From Isoetes taiwanensis (Eukaryota; Streptophyta; Lycopodiopsida; Isoetales; Isoetaceae): a DNA stretch of 64,000 bases. The notes beneath the pieces were generated by a model. That model made no database searches. It saw nothing but the letters and a program-made list of their open reading frames with translations, and was not told the DNA's origin. Both the position numbers and the translations under genes were made by a program. This document shows, piece by piece, positions 34,634-42,924 of this stretch. The stretch covers positions 3,916,706 to 3,980,705 of the forward strand of contig JAJEKV010000085.1 of NCBI GenBank assembly GCA_021234155.1, read 5' to 3'. Each line of letters begins with the position of its first letter. The first letter of the stretch is position 1.

Positions 34634-36719
34634 ATATGGGACCTGCAAAACGAAATATTTAGCATGTTTGAACGTGGTGAACTGAAAAGTAAAGGAAAGG
34701 TCGCCGAGAAGAAAAAGGGTTCTGACGTCCCTAAAAAGGAAATGACCATAACTGTGTGGAGAGAAATGCAGGGCTTTACAGACCTCGACATACTCGAAAG
34801 GCTTCTGCAGAAGGTTGTGGACAAAGAATTCACGCTTGAAGAAATGTCAAAAGAGCTGCACAAGTAAGAACTACAAAACATTCTTTCCCGTTTTTGTTAG
34901 TTTGGACGTAGTGTATTCCAGAATACACTACGTCTTAATTTGTAAAACAAAGTGTATTCCGGAATACACTGTGGCTTCGGAGTGTTAGCCAAAGTGTATT
35001 CCGGAACACACTTTAGCTTCAAGGAGGCAACCAAAGTGTATTCCGGAATACACTTTGGCCTTGGATTGTTAGTTAAAGTGTATTCCGGAATACACTTTAG
35101 CTTCGGAGGGTCGACCAAAGTGTATTCCGGAATACACTTTGGCTTGCATGCCTCGGCCACAGCGTATTCTCGAATACCCTTTGTTTACAAACTTTGAGAT
35201 GCGTGTTCCAGTAAACCGTACTTCCTGTCGAGATGTTTCTTTTCCATGTTTTCGCCCTAATTTAACGTTTTTCTAATGTGGTTTTGTTTTACAGCCAAAA
35301 AAATGTCATCACATGTCAAACATGCTTGATGGAACAACTTAACGTTGACAGCTGGGACAGATGTAAAGAACTTTACCCCATCGCAACCTCGGACGAAAGG
35401 ATAGTACAATACGCTCCTAATTTTGAAGGCTGGGTAAGTTTAAGAGTTTCTTGTTTTTGGGTTTCTTGTGTTACAAAGACGATTGTTTTGCAGAGTAAAA
35501 AGAAAAATAAGGACCTGCCGGAGGGCTTCATGCATCTTGTCAGGACAGCGCGTGAGGAGAGGACGCTTGCGGACAGGCGTGTTTTGGACAATGAGCCCTC
35601 CGAGTACGAACGCTTTACAATGTTTGATCAAAACAACATGTTCTGTATAGTACACGGTGACTGCACCAAACTGGCCGAAACAATAAAGCCCCAAGATTTT
35701 ACGTTGGTAGTAGCTGACCTTCCTTACGGATTCAAGCTCAAAGACAGCCGCTACGACGACCAGCCTTTTAAGAACTCTGAGTTTAATGCATTCGTCGACG
35801 GCATAAAGAAGATTACCACGGCAAAACATTGGAGGTTGGTTGTATTTCACTCGAGCATGCAGGCCGGCCTTGTGGAAGCCAATTTCAAGACTCATTTTGG
35901 TTCCCCTACGCAAGCTGGTTATGAAAACATGGTTTGGTAAGCAATTATTCTGGAAAACGTTTCTATTCTGGAATACGTTAGGAGTTTCTATTCCGGAATA
36001 CGTTTCTTTCTGCTGTACTTAAACCCTCTCTTATGTTTTTGTTCTTAAGGTACAAAACAAACATAAATTACCATGGCGGAGGCCCTAGACTGTTGAGTAA
36101 GGTCGAATATCTCCACGTCGCTTACTGGAGTTTTGACGGAAAACGTACAATGGAACACTTCAACACAGCAGCGTGCCAGAACTTTTCGAACGTGTTGGAG
36201 TTTCCAGCGGTTTTGCAGAAGCTGCAGGACCCTAGTGCACAGGGAAGAATAGTGAATCACTATCAGAAGCCACAGAAGTTGATTAACCATCTTCTGGACA
36301 TGTTCTCACGTCCAGGAGATTGGGTGCTCGACGCATTTTCTGGCTCTGGTACAACTATTGCTTGCGCACTTAAGAAGGGCCGTAACTGTGTTGCCATTGA
36401 TATTGATAAGGAGGCTGTCAGTTTCATCAAAATGAGGCTTTCTGCTTTACCAACTCTACCAGACGAGAATCAAGAGTTGGGGGCAAAGTCTAATTCTGAT
36501 TTTGCTAAGATGACATCTTCGGAAATACAGCCTCCCTTCACAAGCTCCTTGGATGACGAAGCTACTTTTGCAGAGCTGAAAGAAGTAGCTCTTGCTGCCT
36601 TACCAGAATCAACTACTGACACTGAGAAGCCTAAGTCACCAGAAAAAGGTGAAAAGATAGCAACAGACCAAGCAGAGAGCAGTAAGAAAAATGAAGAAGA
36701 CTACAATTTAGATCTTTGA
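34634..36719 (+). CDS. DNA amino-methyltransferase (N4-cytosine or N6-adenine), permuted beta-order, 3' exons
   Basis: Four exons, 34634-34863, 35295-35433, 35494-35936 and 36050-36719, join in frame with GT-AG introns and no stop until 36717, giving about 490 residues. A helical region (WDLQNEIFSMFERGEL) links back to the ParB part. The catalytic motif IV reads VVADLPYGF (family DPPY/SPPY; Leu at the second position). Downstream lie motif X, HYQKPQKLINHLLDMFSRPG, and then motif I, VLDAFSGSGTTIACALKKGR, followed by NCVAIDID. Motif IV before X and I is the beta-class arrangement found in bacterial and phage enzymes. It should transfer methyl groups from SAM to DNA; whether to adenine or cytosine cannot be read. 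The C-terminus is an acidic, Lys/Ser-rich tail. The gene sits in the transposon, beside palindrome arrays it or its partner may bind. Confidence 0.85.
34864..35294 (+). other. Intron carrying palindrome array 2
   Basis: 431-bp intron (GTAAGA...TTTTACAG) in the methyltransferase gene, joining CTGCACAA to CCAAAAAAATG in frame. Most of it is the second palindrome array. Confidence 0.85.
34905..35183. repeat. Array 2: seven palindromes, 42-bp period
   Basis: Units begin at about 34905, 34948, 34990, 35032, 35074, 35116 and 35157. The core GTGTATTCCGGAATACAC is shared with array 1, but flanks vary symmetrically: GACGTA...TACGTC in unit 1, CCAAA...TTTGG in others, and TTAAA/TTTA in unit 5. The last unit is degraded. 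Five of the six intervals are about 42 bp. Confidence 0.95.
35940..36010. repeat. Single copies of the palindrome motif in the last intron
   Basis: TTATTCTGGAAAACG, TATTCTGGAATACGTT and TATTCCGGAATACGTT lie in a row within the 113-bp intron 35937-36049 (GTAAGC...TTAAG). Confidence 0.8.
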
Positions 36720-37050
36720 CAGACCTTATGCTATAGTTAAGCCACTAATATTTATTATTGATTACCATTTTTGATGTAACACAAAAATAGTAAAGAAATT
36801 ATTATTGTTATTTTTTCTAAATTTGTGCTTTTTGTACATCCACCTACAAATAATTTTGTACTCAAGTCTCACTTTTGCTATTTCCACGTGCTTCACTCCA
36901 AAAAACCAAAGTCGTGTCCACAAAATACCCCAAAAATAGGCCCAAAAAAAACCTGATACTCCTCAAACTTTCAACCTCTCTTAAAAAAGGCCATTTTTTA
37001 AAATGACGTGCTTTTTTTAAAGGAATCTTTGAAACGGGAGTGCTGCAACA
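36720..37050. other. 3' flank of the methyltransferase gene, right end of the transposon
   Basis: AT-rich, probable 3' UTR and subterminal region. It contains CAAAAAAAACC/TTTTTT runs and ends with AAGGAATCTTTGAAACGGG, which mirrors the left subterminal block. Confidence 0.5.
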
Positions 37051-37069
37051 CTCCCGTTTAATTTGCAAC
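37022..37069 (-). repeat. Right terminal inverted repeat and subterminal hairpin
   Basis: CTCCCGTTTAAT plus GCAAC closes the element. Just inside, AAACGGGAGTG and CACTCCCGTTT form a perfect 11-bp stem around a six-base loop, so the terminal motif is present twice in opposite orientation. Confidence 0.8.
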
Positions 37070-37370
37070 CTTGTTCATTCTACTGTAATCATCTATAAAT
37101 GTTATAAAGTACCTCTTGTTGGATCTTCCTCTAACATTTAGTGGACCACATAAATCAGTGTGTACCAGTTCTAATGCTTGGCTTGCTCTGCTTTTAGTCA
37201 TGTTGAAAGGTAATCTATTTAATTTCCCCAACATGCACCCTTCACATGTTAACTTTTCTGTTTGCAAGTTGTTGCAGTCAATCCATCCTTGCTTTGCCAA
37301 CAACTTAGGATTATTGCAATGTGTGTGCCCCAGTCTATTATGCCATTATTCTGTTCCTGATATACTTACT
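37070..37370 (-). pseudogene. Copia GAG-pre-integrase and integrase N-terminal half
   Basis: The minus-strand frame 37303-37070 reads LTCEGCMLGKLNRLPF (CxxC of the HHCC zinc finger), ELVHTDLCGPL and FITFIDDYSRM, carrying the first catalytic Asp of integrase. The coding stops abruptly at the transposon border. Confidence 0.88.
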
Positions 37371-37530
37371 GAATTAACACTGTAACACTGATTTTCCATT
37401 TCGAATAAATTGCCACATCTTTTTGCAAAGAACTTCAATTCATTGTTAAGATAGATTCTACATCCTTTCGAGTCAAAGTTGACTCTATATCCTAAGTCAA
37501 CAAGCTAACTTACAGAAATTAAGTTTTTAA

Positions 37531-38800
37531 CTATGCAAGGCACACATAAGACATTTCAATGTCTACAATCTTCCCATCTAAATCCAGCAACTGCAAAAGG
37601 CCTTTTCCTTCTATTTGCAACAAATCTCCACTTCCAACTTGAATATTCCTTGAACTTGCTTGAGAAACATTCTTGAGTAGAGTAGAGGATTGTACTACTG
37701 ATCTTTCAATTCCACTATCAACTACAAGAGCATCAGTGATTTTGTTAGACTCTATATCCTTATCTATAATTGATAATGCAAGTTTTACCTCATTTTCATC
37801 TTCAACATCTAGTTTTTCTCCATTATGTTCTCGGGTCATATGTACTCCAGCAGGTCTTCTGCCTCCTCTTCCTTTGTAATTCATATTTCTTCCTCCTCCA
37901 CCTTCTTTTCCCTTGCCTCTGCCTCTGCCATACTCCTTTGGTGTTGCACATTTGGATGCGATGTGCCCTTTTCCTCCACAATGGTAGCATGTCAAGTCAT
38001 TCTTGAATTTTGGACAATCTCCCTTAAAATGACCAGGTTCATGGCAATGGAAACAATTTCCTTTTACATTTTTAAATTTATTTGCAGTATAGAGAATTTC
38101 ACTTGCATGTCCCTCTTCTTGAGCAATCTTCCTCTGTTCAAATTCTGTTCTTAGAACATTTTCTGCATCCTCCCTGGTTTTACTCATGTTTCTATTAAAT
38201 AAGGCTAGATTTGAGTTCTCACTAATGGCTCTAGAAATTTGCAATACTTGACTTCTGTCTGACACATTTACCCCTGCTCCTGCTAGGTCTGTTATTATAT
38301 TATCGAACTTATTGAAGAACTCTGCTACATCTCCATCTTCTTGTAGTTTGAGACCTCTCAATTCATTTTCAAGAAGATCTATTTGAGATGAAGTTTTTTG
38401 TTCATAGTGTTGTAAGAGAAATATCCACATTTGCCTGGGAGTCTTGTTTCTAAGCTTAAGTCTAATAGTTGGACACACCTTGCAAGTTATGATTCCCTAA
38501 GCTTCTTTCACTTTTGCATTCACTGATCTTCCTGCAGCACCTTGTTCCAGATGTTTCTCTTATATTTATTTTACCTGAGCTTTTACCAGCATTATTAGTT
38601 CCATCATTTACAGACATTTCTGAAATTGACCTTAAATCTGTGTTTCTGCCTGTTCCTAGGCCTTCAATAACTCGTTCTAGATCCCATAGATCTTCCACTT
38701 CCAACACGTGCTTAATTGAGTCCTTCCATATCTGGAATCCTGGACCTCCCTGATACACTTCTACTGTAGCAAGCAAACTTGCTCCGAATAGACATTGCAA
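37531..38800 (-). pseudogene. Copia gag and protease
   Basis: Two frames, 38800-38462 and 38478-37531. The latter carries the gag core (LRGLKLQEDGDVAEFFNKFD) and two CCHC zinc knuckles (CFHCHEPGHFKGDC and CYHCGGKGHIASKC). A Gly/Arg-rich stretch and the protease active site VVDSGIE follow (family DSGAT or DSGAS). The N-terminal frame contains WKDSIKHVLEVEDLWDLERV. A frame change near 38.47 kb separates the two. Confidence 0.9.
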
Positions 38801-38824
38801 CTAAATTGTCCTGCAATCACACTA

Positions 38825-38836
38825 GCTCTGATACCA
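38825..38836 (-). promoter_or_regulatory. Copia primer binding site
   Basis: On the minus strand, TGGTATCAGAGC lies two bases after the 5' LTR end. It is the usual complement to the 3' end of plant initiator tRNA-Met. Confidence 0.92.
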
Positions 38837-38838
38837 AT

Positions 38839-39419
38839 TGTGAGATCAATTAAGTCTTCAATTCATTCCCTTATGAAGCAACCCTTATATATGTGTATTA
38901 TTTCAATAAACCATTGAGCTTAAGGCAATTACCTTAGATGAAATCTTAGACTATTAATCAGAAATAACCCATTACTGTAGCAATGGTCTTTGATTCACAA
39001 TGGACTGCAACATATACAAGTATAGACTATCTTCTCCCTTGATTTACACTGCCGATCTGCTCAGCAATCATCTCACAAAGCTATCTTCTAGATAAATTAT
39101 TTACAGGTTTATAAACATGGGATTCTTCGGCCGATTTCCCGTCGGTTAAGCTCAGTAGTAATGTTTTTAGTTCGTCGACTTTCCATCCAAATTTTATGGC
39201 TTCACCTCTTGCAATATTGTAGACCATTTTTGTCCCTTAACATTTCGACCTTCAGGACTTAATTTCAAGCCTTAAATAATTTGAACCATTGACCTTACCT
39301 TTTAACTTACCCATATAGTTAACATGCAACCATGGTATGCTTCTGAGCCTTCCCTTTTCTTCAACTGTTCTATGACCATCTCAATGGAATATGTGATGAC
39401 CTCCAATATTTTTCTAACA
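38839..39419 (-). repeat. Copia 5' LTR (right in window)
   Basis: 581 bp, partner of 25716-26282, bounded by TGTTAG and CACA on the minus strand. Confidence 0.95.
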
Positions 39420-39424
39420 GAATT
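39420..39424. repeat. Target site duplication of the copia element (right)
   Basis: GAATT, identical to 25711-25715. Confidence 0.93.
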
Positions 39425-40172
39425 ATAATATTATATTGCATAAATGTGACTTTAAATATCAAATATTGGTCTTCTTTGATCAGAAAGTTCGCAATGGCGA
39501 TTTCATCAACTCTTTTTGCATAGAAGAGAGAGGACTGGGACGAGAATCTTGGAAGAAGTAACACATGAAGCTTCAGCATCTATAGACATGCCAGTAAAAG
39601 AGGACTGAACATGTGGTAATGTTGTTGAGGGATCAAGCTCTACAAATGCAATTTTCCCTTGTCCATCAGGGCCTGAGGCATAAGTATTCTCTCAGCAGCT
39701 ACAGTTGAACTTACAGGGCAGCCTATGAGCATCCAAGACACCCATCCATTAAGAAACTACCATAGAATTCTTATTGTCATTATGTTGCAGCATATCTCCA
39801 CCAAAAGGGGCTGAAGTAATCAGACCCTCGTCCACCTGCAACTTAGCAAATTTCTTGGACAACATGATACCATATAAAGCCCTCACTTTAAGCTTTCCAA
39901 TAAGCCCAAGCATATCTAAAGTTGCACTGTTTATGTAAGTTATGGCCAACGCAGTATCACAACTAAACCCGATAGTCACCAAACAGGGCCGGAATTGTCA
40001 GATCCTTTCTCTGCACCAGATCAGTATCACACCACAATCTTTTCAATGAGCCCAATCACACCCAAAACTGATACCGGAATCAAGAGCTATGATAAAAAAA
40101 AACTAAAGCAGAAACCCTAGGTGCCGTCATCTGAAAGATCCATACCCTGTAAGAATAATATGTCAAAAGAAT
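39425..40172. other. Right flank of the copia element
   Basis: A 77-codon minus-strand frame at 39749-39982 has no motif I recognise. No element end or RNA gene seen before the hexanucleotide tract. Confidence 0.4.
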
Positions 40173-40265
40173 CTTTTTCTTTTTCTTTTTCTTTTTCTTT
40201 TTCTTTTTCTTTTTCTTTTTCTTTTTCTTTTTCTTTTTCTTTTTCTTTTTCTTTTTCTTTTTCTT
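40173..40265. repeat. (CTTTTT)n hexanucleotide microsatellite
   Basis: About 15 perfect copies of CTTTTT. On the minus strand it is an (AAAAAG)n tail directly after a U6-like sequence. Confidence 0.95.
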
Positions 40266-40360
40266 TGAACACTTTCTTGATTTTTCTATGACATCCTTGC
40301 GCGGGGGCCATGCTAATCTTCTCTGTACCATTCCAATTTTATCGGATGTCCCGAATAGCC
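40264..40360 (-). pseudogene. U6 snRNA retropseudogene
   Basis: On the minus strand the sequence reads TTCGGGACATCC, GATAAAATTGGAA, TGGTACAGAGAAGATTAGCA and TGGCCCCCGCGCAAGGATG, close to plant U6 from its 5' stem through the ACAGAGA box and AGC region. The 3' third diverges (TCATAGAAAAATCAAGAAA). The 5' hairpin is altered (GGCTATTCGGG), and I see no upstream USE or TATA pair at the pol III spacing. The element runs straight into an A-rich repeat tail, so this looks like a retroposed, nonfunctional copy. Confidence 0.85.
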
Positions 40361-40842
40361 AATTTTTCTTTTTTTGAAGGAAGTGATAAATTTTGTTGCC
40401 AATCAGGAAAAACTGTACAATATGCTATTTTTAAAACCCAAAGGAAAAAAGCGTCTCATTGTGCAAGATTAGTTGTACACCTCAGAAATTAATTTAGTGT
40501 GACTACCCTCTAACTCACCCATGACTGCTATTTTTCCAACCATCACTATGCTCGGTTAGAAATATATAGAGATTGCAATGGTTCTATTCAGCAATAGAAA
40601 CATCATTCTTGGGAATGGGACGCCTCTTTGGCTCAAGCGTCATTTAGATCCTTTCTCGTCTTTATATACCATATTGTCTCTCTCAATTCTCATCGGCGTT
40701 CTCTCTGAGCCAGTACAAAAGAAGGTCGCATAGATGAGATAACAATAACTCTCATTACATCTAAATGAATTGTCACTTTTTGTGGCCTTGCCATTGCTAG
40801 ACTTAAGGAAGATGATTGTCACACATATTAAATATCACAATA
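40361..40842. other. Intergenic between U6 pseudogene and LINE tail
   Basis: No gene or element boundary recognised. Only short frames. Confidence 0.4.
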
Positions 40843-40934
40843 TTAAGATAAGATAAGATAAGATAAGATAAGATAAGATAAGATAAGATAAGATAAGATA
40901 AGATAAGATAAGATAAGATAAGATAAGATAAGAT
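40843..40934. repeat. (TAAGA)n pentanucleotide tail
   Basis: About 18 copies. On the minus strand it is (TCTTA)n following GGACGTAAAAATTCATC, so it is the 3' tail of the minus-strand LINE next to it. Confidence 0.93.
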
Positions 40935-42110
40935 GAATTTTTACGTCCAGGGGAACCCAACAGGTTATGGGACGATACATGCAAGGGCAACAGCCCATCT
41001 AAAACCTGGAGACTAGGCCCCATCACCAAACACAATAACTAAATATTAAAAGACTACCAAGAAGAAGATAATGCTAATGCTAGTGGTAATTGTGTGCTGC
41101 TAAAATTATCTAGACATAGCCAATCCAAGGATTGGAAGGCCATTATTCTAGAATAATTGTTGCGCCTCCCCTGTACAATGCCCATTTCTTTTGCAGGCGG
41201 GCTGCCCTCACCTTGCAGAGCTCCTCCTTATGGTTACACAATTGAAGGGGGAGAAGTCCTCATGTACTGAGAAACTAGTCCCTCTAAGGTGGTTTCTATG
41301 CTGAAGAATATGTAAGCGGCTAAGAGTGACCTGAAACTGAACCAAGAGATGGCGAGGACGATCAGGTCTTGCCGCTCCCACCCTAGTAGCGAAGACAACT
41401 CCTCCAACCTTCACATGCATGACATCAGTGAAAAAATGCAAAGACGCATCCACATCAGAATGGGCATCATCTTCTGCCTCTGCAACCCCTATAATACACA
41501 AGTTCAGGCTCCTGGTAACAGAAGATACTGAGGCAGCTTGCTCCTGGCTGCTAGCTCGACACTGCGACTCCTGGTCCCCTTGCGATTGTGGAGATGTCTG
41601 TACTTCCACCTCAACATGTTCCCTTTCCAATGTCTGCACTCCCGCTTCAACATTGTTTCTTCTGGGTTGTAATTCTGTATCTAGTGTCTGTATTGAGGCA
41701 TCGCTTGTGCCCACATACTGGGCTTTAGGGTCTGGAACGAAGGCATGTATTAACTATAATAAGTGTGTCCATCTCTCAATAGACACGATCATAGATGTGG
41801 CCGCCATTCCTCCCTCAGAATGAATGAGTCGTACCTAATCACGAAGTGTAGGTGGCAAACATTGAACTTGCAGGTCTAGAGCACTTTGGAGATCCTCCCG
41901 ATCTTGGAAGGTAAATGTACCAGACCTGCTTGTGCCGATATGAAGAGGCCGCTGGGGACCAAAAAGAGAAGATAGCAAATCCATTATTACACTGGAATTA
42001 GCTTGCCCCTGACCATGGAGCTGTATGCTAGACCGAGCACTTGTGGGACGAGGGACCTCCTGTGTGAACAATGATTCCTGAGTAGGAGACTTTTTCTTTT
42101 CCCTGGCCAT
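40935..42110 (-). pseudogene. LINE copy: ORF1 joined to a 3' end (internal deletion)
   Basis: Frames 42110-41835 and 41714-41208 make an ORF1-like protein. An N-terminal low-complexity part repeats VQT-type units (SIQTLDTEL, GVQTLERE, EVQTSPQ). Next comes the L1 ORF1 RRM-like core: NLCIIGVAEAEDD, a helix, VFATRVGA...RHLLVQF, and HRNHLRGTSFSVHEDFSP. ORF2 is absent; the sequence goes directly to a 3' end (GTTGGGTTCCCCTGGACGTA on the minus strand) and a pentanucleotide tail. Internal deletion or a SINE-like derivative would explain this. Confidence 0.72.
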
Positions 42111-42924
42111 CCTTACACCAAATCTCTACTTATTACTGGGCCTTTCTGTCATGATGAAGCTCTCTAAATGAAATCAAAACGGGTATATACAAAAGTTAAA
42201 TCGAAATGGACATAATTTAGCGCAAATCAAATCAATTTGTGAAGCCTTAATCTAAAAGATCCGTAACGCAATATCCAATACTGCAAACCCTACTAAAGCC
42301 GGCCGGAACATGACTGTTTTGACATACAAAATGTAACCAAACATGGACATATAATACACCATCGAAAAGACCTCGGAGAGATCTTTCAAATGCAATAAGC
42401 TTCACCTAAAACGGAGTCTTGGATCAAACGTTATGCTAGAAACTGTGTTGCCAGCGAAAAGCTACGCTACATGGCGCCTAGGGTTTCAAAGCACATGGAG
42501 CACCTCAGCAAAGTATGCACGTTGCAGAAGAATAAGGAGTAAAATATGACACATAGAAGTGGTAAAACTTTATGGCGTGGCTTTATCCTCAAGAAGCCCC
42601 TAGTATAAATTTATTTGCTCTTGAGATGGAAGAGTAGATAATGCCATGGGAGATGAAGCTATAGCAGGAGGTATAATAATTGAGGAGGTAATAGTGGACA
42701 ATTCAGTACTAGGAGCAATTGCAGAAGAAGAAATTATAGAACACTCAATCCTAGATGAAGGAGGTATAAAATGTTCAACCTAGATGAAAAAAACATTGTA
42801 GGAGGTGCAAGATGAGAATTTGGAAGTGGCATTATAGCAGATGGAGCAGGTTCGAAGTCTAGGCAGGGAAGAAGTACTATTAAATATAAAAGATTTATCT
42901 GAAAACATTAAAGCAAGTTTTGGG
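42111..42924. other. Intergenic between two LINE copies
   Basis: No gene recognised. Around 42655-42800 short GAAGGAGGTATAA/GGAGGTAATA-like strings recur, a weak local repeat. Confidence 0.35.

Larger units (their letters stand above)
28646..37069. mobile_element. Nested 8.4-kb DNA transposon-like element with transposase and ParB-methyltransferase genes
   Basis: Both ends carry the terminal inverted repeat GTTGC-NN-ATTAAACGGGAG (28646-28664; reverse complement at 37051-37069). A second shared block, CAAAGATTCC, lies about 45 bases further in. The right end adds a subterminal hairpin (AAACGGGAGTG with CACTCCCGTTT). The element interrupts the copia integrase right after FIDDYSRMNKV. Two divergent spliced genes fill it: a putative transposase (minus, from 32458) and a ParB-like/DNA methyltransferase fusion (plus, to 36719). 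A palindrome array separates them. I cannot define the target duplication, because the left copia flank (about 28620-28645) does not rejoin the integrase cleanly and may itself be altered. Borders could be off by up to 30 bp. Confidence 0.8.
25716..39419 (-). mobile_element. Complete Ty1/copia retrotransposon with a nested DNA transposon
   Basis: A minus-strand element of 13.7 kb, about 5.3 kb after removing the 8.4-kb insert. It has TG...CA LTRs, a 5-bp duplication, PBS and PPT. The order along the minus strand is gag with two zinc knuckles, protease, GAG-pre-integrase, integrase (split by the insert), RT and RNase H. The LTRs differ by roughly 20 substitutions and two small indels in about 565 aligned bases by my hand alignment, so the insertion is moderately old. 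The nested transposon must be younger. Several stops and frameshifts make the copy non-autonomous. Confidence 0.95.

Noticed and set aside
34897-35197. Similar repeat peptides in the second array
   Set aside because: Same reason. The array lies inside a GT-AG intron of the methyltransferase gene.
40080-40331. Lysine-rich or KEKEKE frames
   Set aside because: Translation of the hexanucleotide microsatellite and the U6 pseudogene.
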